DNA of 16,442 nucleotides from JAGVJT01 sp964471225 (GCA_964471225.1 CAYYEZ010000034.1:1-16442), one strand, 5' to 3'. Positions 1 to 6,967 are shown, counted from the stretch's first letter. Numbers and translations are program-made. The notes: generated from the letters alone by a model not told the origin.

Positions 1-1
1 T

Positions 2-469
2 CATGGCAAGGGCGCGGTCTTCATTCAGATCGCTGAATTAATGAAAAAAAACTATCCTCCTTTCGAGGTAATTTCTATTGCTCGTGAGAAAGGAGGAGCT
101 AAAAAACTGCGAGTCTGGCAACGATACTCTGAGCCATTATTGTCATTGGGATTCTCTCTAAACGAGATCGGAAATATAGTCCGTTACAATACTCCAGAAA
201 CTCTTGAGGTTTCTTTTAAAAAAGCCCTATACGATAGATTTACACCCACAGAACAGCAAGCAATTTGGGAACTGTTTGCTCAAGATGAGAATCAAGAAGA
301 AAATCAGATCGATTTAGTACAGCTTATTTTTGACAATAATGAGGATGAGTATAGCGGTGCCTCTTCACGTTTTTTTACAAAAAAAAGAGAGCGAAGTGAC
401 TCAGACTCATTCCTAGATGCATTCTTAGACTCAGACTCATTGCAAACAAAAAAAATTAAGCTGGGGTGA
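2..469 (+). CDS. TALE-like repeat protein with acidic tail and C-terminal NLS, copy A (5' partial)
   Basis: The reading frame is open from the window edge (codons from base 2), so the start lies upstream; the ATG at 41 is internal. This is shown because the residues before it (GAVFIQIAELM) match AVFFQIAELL in the downstream paralogue. The 155 visible residues hold the end of one helical repeat and then PFEVISIAREKGGAKKL..., which lines up with the Burkholderia TALE-like repeat pattern DIVKIAxNDGGAQAL. A second, more diverged repeat follows (SLNEIGNIVRYN...). After about base 280 come an acidic stretch (DENQEENQ, NNEDEY), a Ser/Asp-rich segment and basic clusters KKRER and KKIK, which resemble a bipartite nuclear localisation signal. 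The repeat and tail order recalls TAL effectors, which bind host DNA. DNA binding and nuclear targeting are inferences; similarity was judged by eye. It could instead be another alpha-solenoid protein. Confidence 0.6.
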   Translation, partial: HGKGAVFIQIAELMKKNYPPFEVISIAREKGGAKKLRVWQRYSEPLLSLGFSLNEIGNIVRYNTPETLEVSFKKALYDRFTPTEQQAIWELFAQDENQEENQIDLVQLIFDNNEDEYSGASSRFFTKKRERSDSDSFLDAFLDSDSLQTKKIKLG

Positions 470-574
470 TGGGTGGCTTATCGAGTTTCGAGCCAATCGT
501 TGTTGTTCTATCAGCTCATGGGCAACAACTCATCATGACATGCGTTTTTCCAGTTTTGAAAAAATTGTCTTTAC
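22..574 (+). repeat. Diverged direct duplication, unit A
   Basis: This segment is similar to 1243-1835. Similarity covers the 3' half of the coding sequence and continues about 100 bases past the stop codon: both copies have GATGG...CTTATCGAG just after the stop, and later CATCAT-ACATGC-TTTTTCC and TTTGAAAAA followed by ATTGTCT. Shared 3' flanks point to a tandem duplication of a whole gene unit. Coordinates are approximate because the copies have diverged. Confidence 0.6.
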
Positions 575-612
575 TGTATGCCTAAAGTTAAACAAGTAAG
601 CAAGACAACCCA

Positions 613-641
613 TCGGCATAAAACCATTTTTGTGTTATAAT
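613..641 (+). promoter_or_regulatory. Sigma-70-type promoter with perfect extended -10 for copy B
   Basis: An extended -10 element TGTTATAAT lies at 633-641, with the hexamer TATAAT at 636-641. A four-of-six -35 match, TCGGCA, sits at 613-618 with a 17-base spacer. Transcription would start near 648, giving a leader of about 30 bases to the ATG at 679. This spacing argues against the TTG at 655 as the start codon, which would be only a few bases from the transcript end. Copy B therefore probably has its own promoter rather than being read through from copy A. Confidence 0.6.
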
Positions 642-678
642 TGAACAAATTCCCTTGTTTGGACGTAAGCGTATCAAT

Positions 679-1362
679 ATGGGACCGAGAGCCAAAATTT
701 TAACTGATGCAGACATTACAGCTTTACTGAAAAAATACAAGATTCTCAAAGATCGATACGATGTTGAAAAAGCCTGTCTTATAATGAAAAAAGATAGCGC
801 TGGCCTTCAAGCTTATACAGAAAAAGATATTCAGCGTTTGATTTTGAGAAAAAGCTCTAAAAACACAGTCGCCCAAGTATTGGCACATCATGACACATTG
901 ATTGCTCTTGGATGTAATGTCATCGATATTCTTAAAATCGCCTGTCATGATGGCGGTGGTAAAAATATTGAAATATTGATTACCGTCCTAACGAATTTGA
1001 AGGACGCGACAGGATGTCCTATCGCATTGACCGAATTGCACCCAGAATTAACACTCGAGCATCTGATTCAGGTAATCTCTAAGCATGGGAGCATCCGCAA
1101 GTGCCAAGGGTTAATTGAGATTCTGTCTAATCTGAAAACAACCGATGGTCACCCGATTCGCTTGACTGATTTGCACCCCAATTTAACGCTCGAGTACCTT
1201 ATTCGTGTTCTGTGTCGTAACAAAATCGCCGTCTTTTTTCAGATTGCAGAATTACTAAAAAAAGCCATCACCCTTTCAAGGTATTTTCTATTGCATGCAA
1301 GCAAGGAGGCTCTAAAAAGCTACGAGTCTGGCAACGATACTCGGGTCAATTATTGTCGTTAG
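679..1362 (+). CDS. TALE-like repeat protein copy B, N-terminal part (frameshifted gene)
   Basis: The frame encodes 227 residues from ATG 679. A TTG at 655 is possible but would sit almost at the predicted transcript start. The protein shows consecutive helical repeats: about 46-78 (YTEKDIQRLILRKSSKN), 79-123 (VIDILKIACHDGGGKNIEIL), 124-168 (LTLEHLIQVISKHGS) and 169 onward (LTLEYLIRVLCRN). The second matches the TALE-like consensus most closely, including an HD pair at the place of the repeat-variable diresidue. Repeats two and three are 45 residues long, about 12 longer than typical TALE repeats, because of an insert ending LTELHPE / LTDLHPN. The last 30 or so residues (AITLSRYFLL... to the stop) are out of frame relative to copy A: one A is missing in the run at 1257-1263. 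The true protein would continue in the next frame to 1715, giving 345 residues. Function is inferred, not shown. Confidence 0.6.
   Translation: MGPRAKILTDADITALLKKYKILKDRYDVEKACLIMKKDSAGLQAYTEKDIQRLILRKSSKNTVAQVLAHHDTLIALGCNVIDILKIACHDGGGKNIEILITVLTNLKDATGCPIALTELHPELTLEHLIQVISKHGSIRKCQGLIEILSNLKTTDGHPIRLTDLHPNLTLEYLIRVLCRNKIAVFFQIAELLKKAITLSRYFLLHASKEALKSYESGNDTRVNYCR
1257..1263 (+). other. A7 homopolymer: frameshift or possible slippage site
   Basis: Seven A residues stand here, where the paralogous position in copy A (44-51) has eight. In the zero frame the run is read CTA AAA AAA GCC, so it forms an A AAA AAA heptamer in the phase needed for -1 slippage. Adding one A, or slipping back one base, joins the N-terminal repeats to SHHPFKVFSIACKQGG and the rest of the protein without a stop. 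It may be a real inactivating deletion, a sequencing or assembly error, or a site where polymerase or ribosome slippage restores the frame. Confidence 0.75.
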
Positions 1363-1715
1363 GATTCACTTTAAACGAGATCGAAAAGATGGTCTGTTCC
1401 AATGCTCATGAGAAACTTGAGTCTTCTTTTAAAACAGTGCTATGCGATAGAGTTACACCAACAGGACAGCAACAACTTCGCGAGCTGCTCTCTCAAGAGG
1501 AGGCTGAAACAGAGGATAATTTAGCGCGAGCTCTCTTCGACAGCAGTGAAGATGAAGATGATTCAGCTCGGATTCTTTTTGGTAATAGTGAGGATGAAGA
1601 TAGTCATGCCTCGTCGCACAGTCATGCCCCATCAAGTTTTTTTGCAAGAAAAAGAAAGCAAAGTGACTTAAAATCAAGCTCATACTCATCACAAAAAAAG
1701 AAAATTAAGATGTGA
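1264..1715 (+). pseudogene. TALE-like repeat protein copy B, C-terminal part in the -1 frame
   Basis: This frame is open from the A-run through to TGA 1713-1715; the first possible in-frame start seen is a weak TTG at 1353, so independent translation is unlikely. Residues follow copy A closely: SIACKQGGSKKLRVWQRYS against SIAREKGGAKKLRVWQRYS, then LLSLGFTLNEIEKMV. In the frame-corrected 345-residue protein this covers residues 196-345. It includes two repeats, an acidic stretch (272-309) holding two similar units (ARALFDSSEDEDDS and ARILFGNSEDEDS), a Ser/His-rich linker, and basic clusters RKRK (324-327) and KKKIK (340-344) at the extreme C terminus. The hydrophobic-acidic units resemble transcription activation segments and the basic clusters resemble nuclear import signals; both readings are inference from composition. 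Annotated as part of a broken gene unless slippage is shown. Confidence 0.6.
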
Positions 1716-1869
1716 TGGTGTATCGCTTATCGAGCTTTGGGCGAGTGCGCATATTCATTACCCACAAGGCTTAATCCCCCAACCATCATTACATGCATTT
1801 TTCCCAACTTTGAAAAACAGATTGTCTCTCTTACCAAAGGGTTGACAGAAATATTCTAAGTGAGCTTCA

Positions 1870-2766
1870 TTAAGGTCTGCCTGACGATCTAGGACGACTC
1901 GAATCATGACTTTGTAGAATATCCTCATCATCTATGTCATCAATACTGAATACTGACATCAGATCTTTAGTGGCCTGCTCATACGCCTTAGAGTTCGACG
2001 GCGAGCTTACTTCTAAGATAAAATTCTGAATAGCAGAAAATATTCGCGTTAACAATTGACTCAAACCCAAAGAGCAGTGTTGCAAAAAGCCAATTTTTTT
2101 TGCATCGCCGACACTTTTACCCCATTTTTCTAATGCAGGAGTCATCCCTTTTTTTTCAAAATTGAGCGATGAAATATACTCCGCCATCTTCGTATTATAT
2201 TCTATTTCAGCTTTTGCAAGCTCGTCCGCAATGCTTTTTAAGTGTAATGAGGCTTCGGCCAACCTTTTATCCATATCGACTAATAGAGGCGCTCGACACT
2301 CAACAGGATTAAAACGAATTCCCGGCTGTCGTTTAGCAGTTTCTAGATCTATCTCAAGTTGACTAACAACTTTTAGTTGCTCATTGTATTCCCTCCTAAG
2401 ACGATAGATAACATCTAGTACATCCGCCACTGGAGTTGATACCACAACCAGCCTATCTTTAAGCTCTTTACTTACCTCAGCAACTTTAGTTAGATTTAAA
2501 TCATTTTGAATTTGGAGCAGCGCATTACTGTCTTCTTTTCCCTTAGCTTCTAAGGCACTGTCAAAAATTTTTTGAAAAAAATCGAAATTTTTTTCTGCAC
2601 TAGGACCTTTAAAACCGTCCAGAATAGTTTCTAGAATATTTTTGTATAACTGCATGAGGCCAACATGAGGATCCTCATCGAATATGACAACTAGAAGAAG
2701 TTCATCCACTTCATCAAGCTCTTTTGAAACATCTTCTATTAATGCCTCTTTATCATTCTCGCGCAT
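1870..2766 (-). CDS. Hypothetical coiled-coil protein
   Basis: I do not recognise this 298-residue protein. It starts at ATG 2766 (MRENDKEALIED); a TTG at 2781 would add five residues, and neither start has a strong ribosome binding site. There is no signal peptide and no membrane segment. The N-terminal third is acidic (SKELDEVDELLLVV). The middle, roughly residues 90-200, is rich in Leu, Glu and Lys with heptad-like spacing (EYNEQLKVVSQLEIDLETA; HLKSIADELAKAEIEYN) and probably forms coiled coils. A short hydrophobic stretch SLGLSQLLTRIFSAIQNFIL follows, then a very acidic patch SIDDIDDEDIL and a Ser/Arg/Pro tail. It faces the TALE-like genes convergently. A secreted effector is possible from its composition and position, but nothing diagnostic is seen. 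Confidence 0.75.
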   Translation of the reverse strand: MRENDKEALIEDVSKELDEVDELLLVVIFDEDPHVGLMQLYKNILETILDGFKGPSAEKNFDFFQKIFDSALEAKGKEDSNALLQIQNDLNLTKVAEVSKELKDRLVVVSTPVADVLDVIYRLRREYNEQLKVVSQLEIDLETAKRQPGIRFNPVECRAPLLVDMDKRLAEASLHLKSIADELAKAEIEYNTKMAEYISSLNFEKKGMTPALEKWGKSVGDAKKIGFLQHCSLGLSQLLTRIFSAIQNFILEVSSPSNSKAYEQATKDLMSVFSIDDIDDEDILQSHDSSRPRSSGRP

Positions 2767-2945
2767 GTCGGGAAAACTCAATAGAACTATGATAAATATA
2801 TAGACTAATTTTTAAATAAAAGTAAAACATAACTTAAAAATGCTCAAATTTATGGTGTCTACCAAGGTCAGTCGATAAAAATCTAGGTGTATTTTCTAAA
2901 ATAATGTAGAATTCTGCCCTCGTATTCGGCCAAAGAGGTGTCTCA

Positions 2946-3686
2946 ATGAAAAAAAATAATCTAGTTAAAACCTTTTTAAGCTTACTTCTCTTTACTACAA
3001 CACATCCAACTCTTGCGGGGAATATGGGTTCAGAAGAAGCATTTAAACCGACTTGGAAAAATCTTTATTTAGGTGGACAATTGGGTGGCGCGTGGTCTCG
3101 CCAAAGTTGGCAATATACAAATCTTAACTATTTCAACACAATCGGCTCGGAGCTTTTAGGTACCCGTTTTGCTTTTAACACAAGCAACATGATAGGCGGA
3201 GGGTATGCCGGGCTCAACTTTCAAAGCAACTCGCCTTGGCTGTTAGGCCTAGAGGGATCTTTTTCCGGAGCAAATTTAACTAAAACACAAGCAAGTCCAA
3301 TTTATACAACTGACCGCTATACCTCAGGTTTAAATGAGCTTGCAGCAGTCAAAGGCCGTTTAGGCTACGTCAACGGTGGTTGGCTTTCTTATGTCACTGG
3401 CGGCGGAGCTTTTGCAAATACATCGTTAACATTAGCTGATCACATATACAACGTGCTGTCTACAACCACCCCATGGAATTCGGGTTGGACACTAGGCGCT
3501 GGTGTTGATTATCGATTAACACAACATATCGCTGTCGGTTTAACCTATGATTATTCTGATATCTCCTTTAATAATCAAACCATGTCCTGCCCCGCATGCG
3601 GAACAGGACTAGGCGCAAACAGTCCAATCTTGAATGGAGATTTTATTATCCAATCAGTCATGGCACGTTTTAGTTATCTCCTCTAG
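2946..3686 (+). CDS. Outer-membrane beta-barrel protein (Omp25/Omp31-like)
   Basis: The 246-residue product starts at ATG 2946, five bases after AGAGGTG. It has a signal peptide of about 24 residues (basic MKKNN, hydrophobic SLLLFTTT, likely cleavage after TLAG). The mature part is rich in Gly, Asn, Ser and aromatics with alternating beta-strand patterns: NLYLGGQLGGAWSR, MIGGGYAGLNFQ, AAVKGRLGYVNGGWLSYVTG, GWTLGAGVDYRLTQHIAVGL and a final strand VMARFSYLL. This is the layout of the eight-stranded porin-like family in which KGRLGY...YVTGGGAF is characteristic. It probably sits in the outer membrane, inserted by the Bam machinery. Two Cys near the C-terminal end (CPACG) could form a loop disulfide. 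The gene overlaps the convergent fumarylacetoacetase gene by 17 bases. No specific ligand or function can be assigned. Confidence 0.8.
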   Translation: MKKNNLVKTFLSLLLFTTTHPTLAGNMGSEEAFKPTWKNLYLGGQLGGAWSRQSWQYTNLNYFNTIGSELLGTRFAFNTSNMIGGGYAGLNFQSNSPWLLGLEGSFSGANLTKTQASPIYTTDRYTSGLNELAAVKGRLGYVNGGWLSYVTGGGAFANTSLTLADHIYNVLSTTTPWNSGWTLGAGVDYRLTQHIAVGLTYDYSDISFNNQTMSCPACGTGLGANSPILNGDFIIQSVMARFSYLL

Positions 3687-4926
3687 CAGGGACGATAACA
3701 CCAACCAAATCCCCAAAACCGATGCGGTGTGATCCAATTTGGCAAGCACCGCTCATAATCACCGTATCACCATCAAGTAAAAAAGATCTTGTCTCACCAT
3801 TAGTGAGCTCAATAGGCTGAGTGCCATTAAAAGCAATTTCCAGCAAACTGCCCCAATTTCCCCGCTCCGGGCCACTAATTGTCCCGGTACCTAACAAATC
3901 GCCTGTTTTCATAATGCAATGATTCACTGTATGGTGCGCCAACATTTGGTCTACACTCCAATACAGCTCTTTTGCATTCGTTTCACACAACAACGTGCGA
4001 GAAGATGAGCCGGCAGGTATCAGCTCAACACGCAAGTCAATATTAGGCTGCAATACTTGATGGTACAAGTAATCCGCAGGTCTCGGCTCCTGAGGAGGCC
4101 GAGCCGAAAAAGCTTCACGTATTGCTTGCATGGGAACAACCCATGGGGAAATCGATGTAGCGAAACTCTTAGATAAAAATGGACCTAAAGGCTGATATTC
4201 GAAAGCTTGAATATCTCGCGCACTCCAATCATTCAGCAAGACCATCCCAAAAAGATGATGCGAGGCTTCATGCACAGAAATTGGATGCCCATCAGGATTT
4301 CCAACACCGACAAAAACACCCATTTCGAGCTCAAAGTCAAGTTTCTGTGTCGAAGAAAATATCGGTGCCTCTTGATTCGGAAGCGGCCTTAAGCCCATTG
4401 GACGCTTGATGGGTGTTCCAGAAACAAAAACCGTGCTAGCACGCCCATTATAACCGACCGGCAAATGCTTCCAATTTGGTAGTAGTGCGTTCGTATGACC
4501 TCGAAATAATCGCCCAACATTCGTAGCATGCTGCTCGGAGGCATAAAAGTCAGTAAAAGCTTCGATTTTAAAAGGTAAATGCATCATTACTTCTTGTCGT
4601 TGTATTAACGCACGCTGTAATAGCGCATATTGCCCTTGTAATTCTTGATTATCGGCACTCAAAAGTGTCTGAACTCGCTTACGTACCATAGCCCATACTG
4701 CAGGCCCACTTTCTGCGAATACATTTAATGTTTTTTGATCAAAATAACGTTGATTTTCATTGACCTTCAATAACCCTTCATTTTCAAGCAAAGTTAAATC
4801 GAGAACAGCCCCCCCTATCGCAACACCGATACGCGGCGCCGAGTTTTGATATGAAAAAACACCATAAGGTAGGTTATAAATAGAAAATGAGGACCCATCC
4901 GAGCCCTCTACAAAAGATGTAAGCAC
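3670..4926 (-). CDS. fahA: Fumarylacetoacetase
   Basis: This enzyme hydrolyses fumarylacetoacetate to fumarate and acetoacetate, the last step of tyrosine and homogentisate breakdown in the cytosol. The 418-residue product starts at GTG 4926 behind AGGGAGA. The N-terminal SH3-like domain begins SFVEGSDGSSFSIYNLPYGVF, close to the family start. Key residues occur at the same numbers as in mouse FAH: metal ligands Asp126 (FTDFY), Glu199 and Glu201 (DFELEMG) and Asp233 (LNDWSARD), catalytic His133 (EQHATN) and Lys253 (FLSKSF). The C-terminal part shows GTGTISGPERGNWGS and SGACQIGSHRIGFG. The other tyrosine-catabolic genes are not in the window. It lies 48 bases downstream of a small membrane-protein gene and probably shares its transcript. 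Confidence 0.95.
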   Translation of the reverse strand: MLTSFVEGSDGSSFSIYNLPYGVFSYQNSAPRIGVAIGGAVLDLTLLENEGLLKVNENQRYFDQKTLNVFAESGPAVWAMVRKRVQTLLSADNQELQGQYALLQRALIQRQEVMMHLPFKIEAFTDFYASEQHATNVGRLFRGHTNALLPNWKHLPVGYNGRASTVFVSGTPIKRPMGLRPLPNQEAPIFSSTQKLDFELEMGVFVGVGNPDGHPISVHEASHHLFGMVLLNDWSARDIQAFEYQPLGPFLSKSFATSISPWVVPMQAIREAFSARPPQEPRPADYLYHQVLQPNIDLRVELIPAGSSSRTLLCETNAKELYWSVDQMLAHHTVNHCIMKTGDLLGTGTISGPERGNWGSLLEIAFNGTQPIELTNGETRSFLLDGDTVIMSGACQIGSHRIGFGDLVGVIVPARGDN

Positions 4927-4974
4927 GTGCTCTCCCTGTGACGCTTTATTAAGAAGAGCATCCTATCACGGCCC

Positions 4975-5385
4975 CTAAGCGTGCATCAACGCGAAAAATA
5001 AAAAAGAACCACGTATCAACAGCAAGATACCTAGAGCCGCCATCGCAAACAAACCGAGATAATATAGTTTTCCAGTACAGATTTTTCGTGTCAAACCAAA
5101 TACCAACTCGGGATAAGCGATAAGCAACACGTTGCGCAAGAGGTATCCCCAGCACACCAACGTTACAATCACGCGCGGTTGTGCGACCCAAAGGTTATGA
5201 ACAAGCACTAAAAAAATACTGAGAAACAAACTCAACGAACAAGACAACAAACTTGGATACCGCGGTTCTTGCGTCATCAACTTGCGATAATAATTCTCTC
5301 TAGAAAGCAGGACGATTGAAATAATCACAAAATACAGCCCAAAAGCTTCTGCCAATAGATACGAGTGCAACGGCGAATTTAACAT
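4975..5385 (-). CDS. Small four-helix integral membrane protein
   Basis: The 136-residue product has a strong ribosome binding site (AAGGAGAGGAAAT before ATG 5385). Four hydrophobic segments are visible: about residues 8-27 (YLLAEAFGLYFVIISIVLL), 46-66 (LLSCSLSLFLSIFLVLVHNLW), 71-90 (VIVTLVCWGYLLRNVLLIAY) and 107-132 (YYLGLFAMAALGILLLIRG...). Short charged loops separate them. No catalytic or transport motif is recognised. It resembles small uncharacterised membrane proteins found next to metabolic genes in gammaproteobacteria. It is upstream of and co-directional with the fumarylacetoacetase gene, but a link to tyrosine catabolism is only positional. Confidence 0.75.
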   Translation of the reverse strand: MLNSPLHSYLLAEAFGLYFVIISIVLLSRENYYRKLMTQEPRYPSLLSCSLSLFLSIFLVLVHNLWVAQPRVIVTLVCWGYLLRNVLLIAYPELVFGLTRKICTGKLYYLGLFAMAALGILLLIRGSFLFFALMHA

Positions 5386-5475
5386 ATTTCCTCTCCTTAG
5401 AAATACGAAACCAATACCAAAGCGACAACATCAGTACTTAAAGGAATAACGCAGTTTACTCATAAATGCAACTTC

Positions 5476-5504
5476 TTTTCACAATCCATCGCTTCGTGTA
5501 TCAT
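5476..5504 (+). promoter_or_regulatory. Candidate asnS promoter
   Basis: TTTTCA at 5476-5481 (four of six -35 bases) and TATCAT at 5499-5504 (five of six -10 bases) are separated by 17 bases. The predicted transcript start near 5511 leaves a short leader carrying GGAG before ATG 5533. The element lies in the 147-base divergent region between asnS and the membrane-protein gene. Confidence 0.35.
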
Positions 5505-5532
5505 GTCAGATCTTCTAATCGGAGCTTTCTTG

Positions 5533-6933
5533 ATGAGTATCTACACCGTAAAACAATGCCTCAAACAAACTTTGCCTCTGAACAGCAATGTCATCGTTCA
5601 AGGATGGGTCAAAACCCGTCGCGACTCAAATGCGGGACTCTCCTTCATTGCATTACACGATGGATCTTGTTTTTCTCCAATTCAAATTGTTGCTGCATCG
5701 ACACTCCATAATTACCAACACGATATTTTAAAACTCACGCCTGGTTGTGCACTAAAAGTTCATGGAAAACTGGTCACATCACAAGGAAAAGGACAAGCTG
5801 TTGAGATTCAAGCAGATCAAATTGAAGTTGTTGGTTTTGTAGAAAATCCAGAGAGCTACCCAATTCAAGCAAAACGACACACGCTAGAATTTTTGCGAGA
5901 AGTTTCACACTTACGCCCACGCACCAATACGATTAGCGCGGTTGCTCGGGTTCGCAACTGTCTGTCACAAGCAATTCATCGTTATTTTCACGATCAAGGT
6001 TATTGCTGGATACATACCCCGATCATCACCGCCAGCGATTGTGAGGGTGCCGGTGAAATGTTCCGTGTCAGTACTCTTGACCTAGTCAACCTGCCCAAAA
6101 ATGCTGAAGGAAAAATTGATTTTACGAAAGATTTTTTTGGTCGAGAAACTTTTCTTACTGTTTCAGGACAGCTCAATGTTGAAGCGTATTGCCTTGCACT
6201 TTCTAAAGTTTATACGTTCGGACCAACTTTTCGCGCTGAAAACTCAAATACAAGTCGTCATCTAGCTGAATTCTGGATGGTCGAACCTGAAATTGCCTTT
6301 GCAACTCTTGATGATCTATGTGCATTGAGTCAAGACTTCTTACGCACACTTTGTAAAACAGTACTGGAAGAATGTGCTGATGATTTGGAGTTCTTCAATC
6401 AATTCATAGATAATACTGTTCTCAGTCGCGTAGAAAGTTTGGCTCATGCTGATTTTGAGATTATGACATACACGCAAGCCGTTGAGGCACTCATCAAGGC
6501 ACCTGTATCCTTCGAGTATCCTGTGACATGGGGAATTGACTTACAATCTGAGCATGAACGCTATTTGTCCGAAGTCCTATGCAAAAAACCAGTCATCCTA
6601 AGAGATTATCCGAAAGATATCAAAAGCTTCTACATGCGTTGTAACGATGACGGAAAAACCGTTGCCGCAATGGATGTCCTTGCACCAGGAATCGGTGAAA
6701 TTATTGGCGGCAGTCAACGAGAGGAGCGCTTATCACACTTAGAAGAGCGGATGGAAACCTTAGGACTAGATAAAAGCCATTATCAATGGTATCTCGACTT
6801 AAGACGTTACGGCAGTGTTCCTCATGCAGGTTTTGGGCTTGGACTAGAGCGCCTAGTGAGCTATGTCACTGGTATTCCAAACGTCAGAGATGTGATCCCA
6901 TTTCCGCGTACACCTGGACATGCTGAGTTCTAA
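5533..6933 (+). CDS. asnS: Asparaginyl-tRNA synthetase
   Basis: This class II synthetase charges tRNA-Asn with asparagine in the cytosol. The chosen ATG 5533 follows GGAG by eight bases and gives 466 residues, the same length as E. coli AsnS; an ATG ten codons upstream would add residues the family lacks. The N-terminal OB-fold anticodon-binding domain contains VIVQGWVKTRRDSNAG. The catalytic domain shows LTVSGQLNVEAYCLALSKVY, motif 2 TFRAENSNTSRHLAEFWMVE, the region GEIIGGSQREER, and motif 3 GFGLGLERLVSYVTG. Presence of AsnRS means Asn-tRNA can be made directly rather than only by the GatCAB amidation route. Divergently arranged from the membrane-protein/fahA pair. Confidence 0.97.
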   Translation: MSIYTVKQCLKQTLPLNSNVIVQGWVKTRRDSNAGLSFIALHDGSCFSPIQIVAASTLHNYQHDILKLTPGCALKVHGKLVTSQGKGQAVEIQADQIEVVGFVENPESYPIQAKRHTLEFLREVSHLRPRTNTISAVARVRNCLSQAIHRYFHDQGYCWIHTPIITASDCEGAGEMFRVSTLDLVNLPKNAEGKIDFTKDFFGRETFLTVSGQLNVEAYCLALSKVYTFGPTFRAENSNTSRHLAEFWMVEPEIAFATLDDLCALSQDFLRTLCKTVLEECADDLEFFNQFIDNTVLSRVESLAHADFEIMTYTQAVEALIKAPVSFEYPVTWGIDLQSEHERYLSEVLCKKPVILRDYPKDIKSFYMRCNDDGKTVAAMDVLAPGIGEIIGGSQREERLSHLEERMETLGLDKSHYQWYLDLRRYGSVPHAGFGLGLERLVSYVTGIPNVRDVIPFPRTPGHAEF

Positions 6934-6941
6934 AACTCAGC
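6922..6941 (+). terminator. Possible asnS hairpin terminator
   Basis: An eight-base perfect inverted repeat, GCTGAGTT / AACTCAGC, with a four-base loop spans the asnS stop codon. The following tract (TATTTCT) is only moderately T-rich, so this is a weak intrinsic terminator at best. Confidence 0.4.
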
Positions 6942-6967
6942 TATTTCTGGGCTTTTCAAGGAAGTTC

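Larger units (their letters stand above)
1243..1835 (+). repeat. Diverged direct duplication, unit B
   Basis: Counterpart of 22-574. The boundaries are where similarity can no longer be followed by eye. The 154 bases between the stop at 1715 and the convergent gene ending at 1870 hold this duplicated 3' flank and no other recognisable feature. Confidence 0.6.

Noticed and set aside
499..529. GTTGTTG / CAACAAC inverted repeat as a terminator for copy A
   Set aside because: The stem is seven A/T-rich base pairs with a 17-base loop and no T-run follows.
655..678. TTG 655 as the start of copy B
   Set aside because: It would be only about seven bases from the predicted transcript start and has no ribosome binding site; ATG 679 is preferred, though the binding site there is also weak.
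724..948. Open frame of 74 codons on the minus strand
   Set aside because: It lies opposite the repeat-coding frame of copy B, has no ribosome binding site, and its residues show no domain pattern.
5503..5532. Upstream ATG for asnS
   Set aside because: The ten extra residues are absent from the family, whereas ATG 5533 has GGAG at the right distance and gives the exact E. coli length.
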